DNA from: G051132615 sp051132615
GTDB lineage: Bacteria; Pseudomonadota; Gammaproteobacteria; Burkholderiales; Neisseriaceae
Direction: 5' to 3'
DNA: 64,000 bases
NCBI RefSeq assembly: GCF_051132615.1
Contig: NZ_CP152375.1
Span: 3,038,001-3,102,000 of the forward strand
Part shown: piece after piece, positions 1-6,829 of the stretch
Position numbering within the stretch: position 1 is the first letter of the stretch
Layout: every line of letters starts with the position of its first letter
Program-made: the position numbers and the translations under genes
Notes under the pieces: generated by a model
Told to the model about the DNA's origin: nothing
The model's input: only the letters and a program-made list of their open reading frames with translations
Database searches by the model: none

Positions 1-109
1 AATAGTAACCAATACTTAAATTAATTTTATTATCTCTTTTATCATTATTAAAATCATGAACTAAAGATAAAATTGGATCACCTGCATAAAACTCAACCTT
101 TTCAAACAT
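1..109 (-). CDS. tyrB: Aromatic amino acid aminotransferase, N-terminal fragment (cut by window edge)
   Basis: Only the first 36 codons lie in the window; the gene continues to the left. The visible peptide starts MFEKVEFYAGDPILSLV and runs to LSIGYY, which matches the N-terminus of class I aspartate/aromatic aminotransferases (TyrB/AspC: MF..V..Y.GDPIL.L...F...R..K.NLSIG.YY). These PLP enzymes transaminate aromatic amino acids, aspartate or 2-ketoacids in the cytoplasm. The start is supported by an AAGGTGG ribosome binding site at 114-120. TyrB is favoured over AspC because of the YAGDPIL and LSIGYY wording, but the fragment is too short to be certain. Confidence 0.75.
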   Translation of the reverse strand, partial: MFEKVEFYAGDPILSLVHDFNNDKRDNKINLSIGYY

Positions 110-419
110 AGCGCCACCTTAATATTTATAAAAATAATTGTTGCAAAAAAGCATTTGATTATTTTAGCAAATTTATCATTAATTGATGAAACTTAGCCAG
201 AATTATTTCACATTTATTTTGAGTAGTATGTTAATGATTAGATAGTATGAAACAAATAAAACACCTTTAAAATACCCAGATAGTTTATTTTTAAAAAAAT
301 TATTTGCTTATTATAAGCTCTTTAAGTTAATTATTTTTAAATATTAAATTTTAATAAGAACAGCTATTATAAATAATAAAAATTTCAAATTATCCCTCAT
401 ATTAATTAATCAAAATTTA

Positions 420-431
420 TATACAAGTATA
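420..431. promoter_or_regulatory. Distal copy of palindromic operator TATACAAGTATA
   Basis: Inverted repeat TATAC-AA-GTATA. The same sequence with one base changed in the centre (TATAC-AG-GTATA) lies 170 bp downstream inside the promoter of the MHS transporter gene. Two copies at this spacing could support a repression loop. The binding protein is unknown. Confidence 0.45.
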
Positions 432-574
432 TCTTACCATTACGCCTAAAATTCACTCAAAGCTATATTCTTGAATGATTAGAGTAGCAAAAACCCACAA
501 AAAATCAATTTTAATATTGATATAATCTATTGAATTTTATTTATTTTATAAAACACAATACCCAATTTTAATAT

Positions 575-603
575 TTGACAGGATATATCTATACAGGTAT
601 AAC
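575..603 (+). promoter_or_regulatory. Promoter of the MHS transporter operon with embedded operator
   Basis: TTGACA at 575-580 and TATAAC at 598-603 are separated by exactly 17 bases, a near-consensus sigma-70 promoter. The palindrome TATACAGGTATA (590-601) occupies the end of the spacer and overlaps the -10 box, a position from which a bound protein would block RNA polymerase. Transcription would enter the gene at 754 after a long AT-rich leader. Confidence 0.6.
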
Positions 604-753
604 GCAAATTATAATTTCAATTATCCATAATAATAAATATTAATTAAGGAGAGCATTCTACTTTTTATTAAACACTGTCTTAATATCAACTCCATGTTTT
701 ACTAGAAATTTTTGTTAAATTTATTACTTTTTTCATTGAAAGAGATGTAAATT

Positions 754-2058
754 ATGAGCACTGAATTCACACAAAATTCTGCACCTAGTAATGCTTCCAC
801 TCTTTCTAAGCCAAAAACCATTGCGTCAATTACTATTGGTAACGGTTTAGAATTCTATGATTTTGTTGTATATAGTTTTTTTGCCAAAATGATTGGGGAG
901 CTATATTTCCCAATAGAAGACAAAACAGGTCAACTGCTCTTATCTTTCGCAACATTTGGCGTGGGTTTTTTAATGCGTCCCTTAGGCGGTATTATTATTG
1001 GGCTGTATGCTGATAAATATGGCCGAAAACCTGCTGTAGCATTGACTTTATGGTTGATGGGGCTGAGTTCTTTAGTCTTTGTTTTCACACCAACCTATGC
1101 CCAAATCGGGGTATGGGCGCCCATCATGATTTTATTAGCCAGACTTGTTCAAGGGTTTGCCATTGGTGGTGAAATGGGCGCTTCTACGGCTTTTCTTATG
1201 GAGTTTGCCGATAAAGGCTCAAGAGGTTTTTATGCCAGTTGGGCAGGTTTTAGTCAAGGATTTGGCTCTTTAGTTGCCGCACTTGTTGGGGTAACATTAA
1301 CAGGTATTTTATCCCCTGAAGCACTCATCAGTTATGGCTGGAGAATAGCGTTCTTAGTTGGTGTCATCATTATTCCTGTTGGTATATTTATTCGAAGAAA
1401 ACTACCCGAAACAGCAGATGTAGCGCCAAGTGAATACAATGAATCAAAAGCTTTACGTTCATTGTTTACTGAACACGCTTATGCCCTAACCGCTTGTATT
1501 TTATTAATGATTGGTTTGGCTTCTTCAACTTATATCATTATTTATTATTTAAGCAATTATGCGATGACTGTTTTAATGCTCGCGCCTTTTTATGCCATTA
1601 TGACAGGTGTGGCAGCATCTTTAGTACAAGTTGTCCTATCCCCTTTTTCGGGTATGCTTAGTGATAAAATTGGACATCGTCGTTTGGTTTTACTGTCACG
1701 CATATTTTTATTGATTATTGCCTACCCATGTTTTTTGGTCATTACCCACTATCAAACAATAGGTGTGGTATTGGCTATGGTGTCAATTTTATCGATTCCA
1801 TTATCTGTGACTTCTCCCGCAACAATGGTCGTGGTGACAGAACTATTGCCTAAATCCATTCGTGCAACAGGCTTATCGATCTCCTATTGTGTGGCTATTG
1901 CTATTTTTGGTGGGTTTGCTCAATTTTTTGCAGCCTTACTCATCAAATGGACCAATAACCCAAATGCACCCGCATTTTATTTAATTGGCTGTGGTTTAAT
2001 CTCTTTACTTGGTCTGTATTTTGCGCGTAAAGCCAAGGAACATGAATGGGAAAAATAA
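754..2058 (+). CDS. MFS transporter, metabolite:H+ symporter (MHS) family
   Basis: A 434-residue inner-membrane protein with about twelve hydrophobic segments. It shows MHS-family signatures: GNGLEFYDFVVY at the first helix, RPLGGIIIGLYADKYGRKP in the loop between helices 2 and 3, and QGFAIGGEMGAS in helix 4. Members of this family import organic acids and osmolytes with protons (CitA/TcuC citrate and tricarballylate, ProP, ShiA, KgtP). The sequence resembles the citrate/tricarballylate branch most, but the substrate is not determined. It is followed 47 bases later by an EamA permease and further on by a YcaC-like hydrolase. The promoter at 575-603 with its palindrome suggests substrate-dependent repression. 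Confidence 0.85.
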   Translation: MSTEFTQNSAPSNASTLSKPKTIASITIGNGLEFYDFVVYSFFAKMIGELYFPIEDKTGQLLLSFATFGVGFLMRPLGGIIIGLYADKYGRKPAVALTLWLMGLSSLVFVFTPTYAQIGVWAPIMILLARLVQGFAIGGEMGASTAFLMEFADKGSRGFYASWAGFSQGFGSLVAALVGVTLTGILSPEALISYGWRIAFLVGVIIIPVGIFIRRKLPETADVAPSEYNESKALRSLFTEHAYALTACILLMIGLASSTYIIIYYLSNYAMTVLMLAPFYAIMTGVAASLVQVVLSPFSGMLSDKIGHRRLVLLSRIFLLIIAYPCFLVITHYQTIGVVLAMVSILSIPLSVTSPATMVVVTELLPKSIRATGLSISYCVAIAIFGGFAQFFAALLIKWTNNPNAPAFYLIGCGLISLLGLYFARKAKEHEWEK

Positions 2059-2059
2059 G

Positions 2060-2092
2060 TTGTATAGACTAAAATATAAATAATCTATACAA
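2060..2092 (+). other. Intercistronic inverted repeat
   Basis: Arms TTGTATAG (2060-2067) and CTATACAA (2085-2092) flank a 17-base AT-rich loop directly after the symporter stop codon. It has no T-tract, so it may stabilise the upstream message or be a protein site rather than a terminator. Confidence 0.35.
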
Positions 2093-2105
2093 ACTAGGTA
2101 TCAGT

Positions 2106-2993
2106 ATGAGTAGCAATCAAATCAAGGGAACCGTATTTGCCATTATTTCCGCCACATTTTGGGGACTCTCTGGCGTATTTGGTCAATTTTTATTTCAACA
2201 ACGCTCATTTAGCCCAGAATGGCTGGTGACTATAAGGCTGTTGGTTCCCGGTTTATTGTTACTGATGATTGCTTATACCCAAAAAGGCAAGCAAATCTTT
2301 CTTATTTTCTCAGATTTAAAAGCAATAATTTCTTTATTATTGTTTTCTATTTTTGGTATGCTGGCAGCTCAATTGACCTTTTTCATGGCCATTAAACATT
2401 CTAACGCAGCAACAGCAACTGTGCTTCTATTTTTAAACCCTGTTTTTATTTTATTGGTTGTTTCCCTTCAACAAAAAAAATGTCCCTCTTTACTGCATTT
2501 TGTTGCGGTTATTTTTGCACTTACAGGCTCATTTTTTATGGTGACGCATGGTAATGTCCATTCTCTGTCTATTTCCACAGAAGCATTTTGGTGGGGCATA
2601 TCTTCAGCTTTAGCTGTGACTTTTTATACTTTATACCCAAGTAAACTGATTAAAAAATGGCATACTTCAATTATCATTGGTTGGGCCATGTTCATTGGGG
2701 GTATACTACTTAGCTTTTTTTACCCACCTTGGCACATCAAGGGAGTGTGGGATATTTATGCATTGGCTGCGACTATATTTGTGGTGATCTTCGGTTCTTT
2801 AATTACTTTTTATTTATATTTGGTTAGCGTGCAATATATTGGTGGCAGTAAAGTCAGTTTATTGTCTTCGACAGAGCCTTTAGCTGCAGCTTTATTTTCG
2901 GTTTTATTATTGAATATGTCTTTTGGTGCCTTAGACTGGTTTGGCATGATCTGTATTATGCTAGCAGTTATCTTGCTATCGAAATCTAAATAG
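2106..2993 (+). CDS. EamA/DMT family permease
   Basis: A 295-residue protein of about ten transmembrane helices arranged as two EamA repeats. The N-terminal repeat begins GTVFAIISATFWGLSGVFGQ and contains the family-typical NAATATVLLFLNPVF segment; the second repeat ends SKVSLLSSTEPLAAALFSVLLL, the usual T/S-x-EP motif near helix 9. Drug/metabolite transporters of this type export or exchange small metabolites such as amino acids in the inner membrane; substrate cannot be read from sequence. It lies 47 bases behind the MHS symporter and is probably cotranscribed with it. The start is preceded by a weak AGG-containing site. Confidence 0.85.
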   Translation: MSSNQIKGTVFAIISATFWGLSGVFGQFLFQQRSFSPEWLVTIRLLVPGLLLLMIAYTQKGKQIFLIFSDLKAIISLLLFSIFGMLAAQLTFFMAIKHSNAATATVLLFLNPVFILLVVSLQQKKCPSLLHFVAVIFALTGSFFMVTHGNVHSLSISTEAFWWGISSALAVTFYTLYPSKLIKKWHTSIIIGWAMFIGGILLSFFYPPWHIKGVWDIYALAATIFVVIFGSLITFYLYLVSVQYIGGSKVSLLSSTEPLAAALFSVLLLNMSFGALDWFGMICIMLAVILLSKSK

Positions 2994-3337
2994 CGACCAT
3001 TAAAGATAATTTATTTAAATTTATCTATTATCAATGATGAATTAATGTTTTGTCTGATTAAAATTCATTTGTTAAATAAAAATCAAACTTCCTTAAAAAA
3101 TAAAGTAATTTATCATCTATTTTTCTTAAAAAAACTATTTAATTTACATACAAATAGTAGTCTATTTAAAAAACCACTTATATAGATAAAAAATCACCTT
3201 CTTATTTAAAAAATAAATTTAAAATAAAAACCATAATAATGCAAAAAATTGTTAGAATAATTGAAAATTTTATTTTCAAAATAAAATTGGTATCCTATAA
3301 AAATAATGTTTTTTACACTGAAGTTAAGGAGATCATT
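2994..3337. other. AT-rich intergenic region, no gene seen
   Basis: These 344 bases are mostly A/T runs. An open frame from 3239 merges with the downstream hydrolase gene, but its 33 extra residues are lysine/isoleucine-rich noise and the strong ribosome binding site lies further down at 3325-3331. No confident promoter or terminator was identified. Confidence 0.5.
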
Positions 3338-3961
3338 ATGAAAAAATACATTCGGCTGGATAAAAACGAAGCGACCGTGCTTTTAGTAGATCATCAGGCA
3401 GGTCTTTTATCATTAGTCAGAGACATAGAACCAGATCGCTTTAAAAATAATGTGTTGGCCTTAGCAGATCTTGCACACTACTTTAAATTACCCACTATTT
3501 TAACCACTAGCTTTGAATCTGGCCCCAATGGCCCCCTCATGCCTGAGCTAAAAGAAATTTTTCCTAAGGCCCCCTATATTGCTCGTCCAGGTAATATTAA
3601 CGCCTGGGATAATGAAGATTTTGTTAAAGCAGTCAAAGCAACAGGCAAAAAACAACTTATTATTGCGGGTGTTGTTACTGAAGTATGCGTTGCTTTTCCT
3701 GTATTATCAGCCATTGAAGAAGGATTTGATGTATTTGTGGTTACTGATGCCTCTGGTACATTTAACGAAATTACTCGCCAAGCTGCTTGGGATCGTATGT
3801 CACAAGCTGGTGCACAACTAATGAATTGGTTTGGTGTCGCCTGTGAACTACATCGTGACTGGCGTAATGATGTTGAAGGATTAGCAAGCCTATTTGGCAA
3901 ACATATTTCTGATTATCAAAATCTGATGACAAGCTATACTCAATTAAGCACTAAAAAATAA
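3338..3961 (+). CDS. Isochorismatase-family cysteine hydrolase (YcaC-like)
   Basis: A 207-residue cytoplasmic hydrolase, the same size as E. coli YcaC (208). It has the catalytic Asp near the start (LLVDHQAGL), the Lys in the NAWDNEDF..AVKATGKKQLI region, and the nucleophilic Cys in GVVTEVCVAFPVLSA, the complete triad of the isochorismatase-like superfamily. YcaC-group enzymes have no firmly known substrate; they are not isochorismatases themselves. The start at 3338 was chosen because TAAGGAGA at 3325-3332 precedes it and the length then matches the family. The gene follows the transporter pair but is separated by 340 bases, so it may have its own promoter. Confidence 0.88.
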   Translation: MKKYIRLDKNEATVLLVDHQAGLLSLVRDIEPDRFKNNVLALADLAHYFKLPTILTTSFESGPNGPLMPELKEIFPKAPYIARPGNINAWDNEDFVKAVKATGKKQLIIAGVVTEVCVAFPVLSAIEEGFDVFVVTDASGTFNEITRQAAWDRMSQAGAQLMNWFGVACELHRDWRNDVEGLASLFGKHISDYQNLMTSYTQLSTKK

Positions 3962-3966
3962 CCAAC

Positions 3967-4001
3967 GATATTGCAATATTCAAAAACAATATTGCAATAT
4001 C
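3967..4001 (+). terminator. Hairpin of two palindromes after the YcaC-like gene
   Basis: Perfect 14-bp stem GATATTGCAATATT / AATATTGCAATATC with a 7-base loop CAAAAAC, starting six bases after the stop codon. Each arm is itself nearly a palindrome (ATATTGCAATAT at 3968-3979 and 3989-4000, 21 bp apart). There is only a short T-run further down (CTCTTTTT), so termination is likely but not certain. Confidence 0.5.
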
Positions 4002-4082
4002 CAACAACTCTTTTTATCAAGTCTCAACCTAATGTTAATTTTGAAAAAAAGTAATACTTTCCCAAAATATATATTTTAATAA

Positions 4083-4119
4083 TAAAAAACAAGCCCTTAT
4101 TTTAAGCATAATAAGGGCT
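4083..4119 (-). terminator. Rho-independent terminator of the Roadblock/GTPase operon
   Basis: Stem AGCCCTTATT (4092-4101) with AATAAGGGCT (4110-4119), loop of eight bases. Read on the minus strand it is followed by TTGTTTTTTATT, and it lies just behind the Roadblock gene. Confidence 0.8.
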
Positions 4120-4161
4120 ATCCAATTGTATATTACTGGTAATTTTAATTTATCTATAGAA

Positions 4162-4521
4162 TTAAAATTGCAACACTTGTTCTATATCCTGAATTTTACG
4201 GCGCGCCAAAGCTAAATTTGCTTTATTTTTATCTAAAACGGCATAAACAAACACCCCTGATATTGTTGTGATAGGACGAATAATATGATATTGCTTACCT
4301 AAAGTAATTAATATATCTTCAATTACATCATTCAATTTTAGCATTTTCATTGTGTTTAATTTAGCCTTCACTACCTCAGAATTACCTGCCGAAGCAATTT
4401 CGATATCAAGACCAGAGCCATTACCTGCCATCAACATACCATTATTACTATCAACAATACTACAACATAACGCGCCATCTAACGCCATAATTTCATTTAA
4501 ACTTGTTTCTAAATCAGCCAT
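4162..4521 (-). CDS. Roadblock/LC7 domain protein (MglB-like)
   Basis: A 119-residue cytoplasmic protein covering one Roadblock/LC7 domain: an N-terminal helix (LETSLNEIMALDGALCCSIVDSNNGMLMA) followed by alternating strands and a long helix (SEVVKAKLNTMKMLKLNDVIEDILITLG) and a final strand pair (GVFVYAVLDKNKANLALAR). In bacteria these proteins dimerise and act as GTPase-activating partners of small MglA-type GTPases. This one is the last gene of an operon with an MglA-like GTPase (5114-5695) and a CZB-domain gene between them, which supports that pairing. The biological output (polarity, pilus control or other signalling) is not visible here. Confidence 0.85.
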   Translation of the reverse strand: MADLETSLNEIMALDGALCCSIVDSNNGMLMAGNGSGLDIEIASAGNSEVVKAKLNTMKMLKLNDVIEDILITLGKQYHIIRPITTISGVFVYAVLDKNKANLALARRKIQDIEQVLQF

Positions 4522-4586
4522 ATTAAAACTCCCTTATAAAGAATAAGTAACATCATGTGAACAAAAAAATTTATTTCTTAACAATA

Positions 4587-5039
4587 TCAGTAAACCCTAG
4601 CCTGAATTGCTTGTAGTAATTGAACTATAGCCATAGCAATCTGCTCAGAAAGAGAAACCAAATCATTTTTAGCTAAACTAAACGCCTCTACAAAATAGCC
4701 CTCCTCATGAGCAACAACGATATCAGCAGCACATTGGTGAAATTGTGCATGTAACTCTTTAAATGTCAAATATTCGGATAAGTCACTGTGTCGTGAACCG
4801 CCCTCTCCATAAAGTCATTTCCCCACCTCACAAATATGGTCTAAGCAAACTTCGTCTGGATTTAAATTTTGACTTTTACTTAAAGTATCTAACCACCTCA
4901 TTCGCCAATTAACATGAAATACAATTGCCTCTTCTAAAAATATACTACCCAAATCTTGATGCTGAGCGGGTATATCAAGAGGTATTTCTTCTCCGTTTAT
5001 TCGTTTATTTATCCAAGATAAAATTTTTTCCAAAGCCAT
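4587..5039 (-). pseudogene. CZB (zinc-binding) domain protein interrupted by in-frame TGA
   Basis: Read through one stop, this frame gives 150 residues that form a complete chemoreceptor zinc-binding (CZB) domain. The upstream 74 codons contain FHVNWR (His42, Trp45) and end DHICEVGK (Cys70); then comes TGA at 4815-4817, then, in the same frame, LYGEGGSRHSDLSEYLTFKELHAQFHQC (His97, His101). CZB proteins carry C-x-x-GKW-L-Y-G-x-G here, so TGA stands exactly where TGG (Trp) is expected. All three His and one Cys expected to bind zinc are kept. The downstream part has no ATG or GTG start, only a TTG at 4767-4769 with no suitable ribosome binding site. It may be a fresh nonsense mutation, a read-through gene or a sequence error. 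It lies between the GTPase and Roadblock genes. Confidence 0.8.
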
Positions 5040-5079
5040 TCCCCTTCACTTTAATACTTCAATTTTGCTCTTATTCATA

Positions 5080-5130
5080 CAACCACATGTAATTAAAACA
5101 TAATGAATCTATTTTAATTACATGTGGTTG
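5080..5130 (-). other. 19-bp perfect inverted repeat between GTPase and CZB genes
   Basis: Arms at 5080-5098 and 5112-5130 are perfectly complementary over 19 bp (CAACCACATGTAATTAAAA and its complement), with a 13-base loop. The right arm overlaps the last codons of the GTPase gene. No T-tract follows on the minus strand, so it looks like an intercistronic hairpin that could attenuate or process the operon message rather than a full terminator. Confidence 0.6.
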
Positions 5131-5695
5131 CGATATTATTTGTTTTTAACAGATACGACTTTAATTCTTGTTTTAACAATGAATTAATCAAAAAAAGAAT
5201 ATCTTCTTTATTTCGGGCATCTATCGTATGCACTTGAGCACAAACATTGCACTCCAAAAGCATATTTTGGTATTTTTCAATTTCATATTCAACAGCAAGA
5301 TCAATTTTAGTAATGCCTAATATAATTGACGTTTTTGTTTGATTTAAAATAGGTAAATAAGACTTAATGAAGGTTCGAGCATTTTTAATAGAGTCTGGTT
5401 TACTGTTATCGGCCAATAACACAGTGCCAATAATACCTTCGGCCAACATCTCCCACATAAATGAAAATCGAGGTTGTCCTGGAATCCCATATAGACGTAA
5501 TTTTTGCTGTAAATATGGCAATGTAACCTCTCCATAATCAAAAGCAACCGTTGTATTTTTTTTCCCAATAATATGGGCATCCGATGCATTAACATCTGTA
5601 TCTACTGTGTCAATATCACTGATGGTTCGAATAGCGGTTGTTTTTCCTGTGCCGACATCACCAGCAAATAAAATTTTGTATTTATTTGTAACCAT
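5114..5695 (-). CDS. MglA-like small GTPase (GTP-binding protein)
   Basis: A 193-residue Ras-superfamily-like GTPase. The P-loop is GDVGTGKTT near residue 12-20, the switch II/G3 region reads RLYGIPGQPRFSFMW (a variant of DxxG), and the base-specificity loop is ITKIDL (TKxD). It is the type often annotated as 'ATP/GTP-binding protein' or SRP-receptor-beta-like, found beside Roadblock proteins. It probably cycles between GTP and GDP under control of the Roadblock protein at 4162-4521. It is the first gene of the operon, with a 461-base AT-rich region upstream. The C-terminal tail past residue 175 (KSYLLKTNNIATTCN) is not part of the fold and is encoded by the hairpin. Confidence 0.85.
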   Translation of the reverse strand: MVTNKYKILFAGDVGTGKTTAIRTISDIDTVDTDVNASDAHIIGKKNTTVAFDYGEVTLPYLQQKLRLYGIPGQPRFSFMWEMLAEGIIGTVLLADNSKPDSIKNARTFIKSYLPILNQTKTSIILGITKIDLAVEYEIEKYQNMLLECNVCAQVHTIDARNKEDILFLINSLLKQELKSYLLKTNNIATTCN

Positions 5696-6099
5696 AATAT
5701 TCTTTCAAATCAAAAATTTAATCTAATGGAATCTAAAATACTGACCATAAAAACCAAATTAATAAACATTTGAACTTAAATATAAAAAACCAAATAATTT
5801 TGTATTTTTTTACGTTAAATAAGCTCAAAATATTTTCAATTAAACTTTTAATTATATAAAACAACAATTTATTTTTATTGATTTTTTAATACTCATAAAA
5901 CATATATATTTTAAATTAAAATTATAACGTTTAAATAAAAATGAAAAACAATGAACAATTTAATATTCGGTATTAATTTCGGTAATTCTATTGGAAGGAA
6001 ACAGAACAATAAAAAACTTATGATTTACACAAAATCATTTAACTAATTTGTCAACGAAGCTGATATATGCAAAATTATTGGTTTATCTATTAGCAACAA
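5696..6099. other. AT-rich upstream region of the GTPase operon
   Basis: About 400 bases without a credible reading frame. It should hold the promoter of the minus-strand GTPase operon, but A/T richness makes -10/-35 calls unreliable and none is claimed. The right side ends at the terminator of the YgiW-like gene. Confidence 0.4.
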
Positions 6100-6128
6100 A
6101 AAAAGCCAACATATCTTGTTGGCTTTTT
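6100..6128 (-). terminator. Terminator of the YgiW-like gene
   Basis: Twelve-bp stem AAAAAGCCAACA / TGTTGGCTTTTT with a five-base loop; on the minus strand it ends in seven T. It lies about 30 bases after the stop of the gene at 6157. Confidence 0.85.
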
Positions 6129-6156
6129 AAAAACAAAAGGATAAGAAATAAAAAAT

Positions 6157-6537
6157 TTAATTCACTTTTTGAATAAAATCGACATCTACTTCAAGAGAAT
6201 GCCAATCTTTATCAATTTCTCCTTTAATCTGAACTAAATCATTAGGGCCAACATTTAAGCCACCCCATTTATCATGATCAATTTCTACGACAATTTCTCC
6301 AGTATTGTCTTTTAACAAATACTTTTCTGAATCTATTTGTTGAACCAATTTTCCACGTAAAACAACATAACTGTCATCAACTAAATTTTTCGCTTGAGCA
6401 ATAGTGCTTACCTGAACGTTAGAAGATCCTGTATATCCACCTCCTTGTTGCGTACCTGAGTATCCTTGTGCATATACAGGTAAAGATAAAAGGCTGGTTG
6501 TCGCTAGAACACATATAACCGCAAGATTTTTTTTCAT
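6157..6537 (-). CDS. YgiW/BOF family periplasmic OB-fold protein
   Basis: A 126-residue exported protein. The first 23 residues (MKKNLAVICVLATTSLLSLPVYA) are a Sec signal peptide with an A-x-A-like cleavage site, followed by a short Gly/Ser/Gln-rich linker. The rest is a bacterial OB-fold (BOF) domain: TIAQAKNLVDDSYVVLRGKLVQQI, YLLKDNTGEIVVEID, KIKGEIDKDW and a closing EVDVDFIQKV. YgiW-family proteins are small periplasmic stress-related proteins in E. coli and relatives (response to peroxide and metals). It is monocistronic, with its own terminator. The molecular ligand of the family is not established. Confidence 0.88.
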   Translation of the reverse strand: MKKNLAVICVLATTSLLSLPVYAQGYSGTQQGGGYTGSSNVQVSTIAQAKNLVDDSYVVLRGKLVQQIDSEKYLLKDNTGEIVVEIDHDKWGGLNVGPNDLVQIKGEIDKDWHSLEVDVDFIQKVN

Positions 6538-6829
6538 ATTGACTCCTTATCAAAACATCACTTTAATATGCTCTATTAAAGCATAGAAATATTAAAAAAA
6601 TATTAAGCACAAAATTAAAAATAAAATGATTCATTTTTGGAGTATCACGATTAAACTTAAACAGCCCAATCTAATACAATATAAATAGATTTTAAATAAT
6701 TAAAATTAAAAAAATCGAATAATTTTGTTGATTTTGTTTCAAAAATATTTAAAATAACAAATCTATCCATGTATTTTTATATGGGTAAAATACCAACAAA
6801 CACCAATAAAACAAACAGGTAGACCCAAA

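Larger units (their letters stand above)
110..753. other. Long AT-rich intergenic region with divergent promoters
   Basis: No coding sequence is seen in these 644 bases between the divergent aminotransferase and MHS transporter genes. The region contains two copies of a twelve-base palindrome (420-431 and 590-601) and a near-consensus promoter at 575-603, described separately. The rest is A/T runs with no recognisable riboswitch or RNA gene. The 150-base leader between promoter and start codon is long and shows no clear terminator hairpin. Confidence 0.6.

Noticed and set aside
3239..3337. Upstream start for the YcaC-like hydrolase
   Set aside because: The extra 33 residues match no family member and the strong ribosome binding site is at 3325-3332.
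4587..4769. Separate 60-residue gene starting at TTG
   Set aside because: Its sequence continues the CZB domain of the upstream frame without a gap, the TTG has no suitable ribosome binding site, and 15 in-frame codons before it are clearly part of the domain.
4815..4817. Genome-wide reassignment of TGA to tryptophan
   Set aside because: The rbbA-like gene ends in TGA two bases before the next start codon, and other proteins use TGG for Trp, so TGA acts as a stop here.
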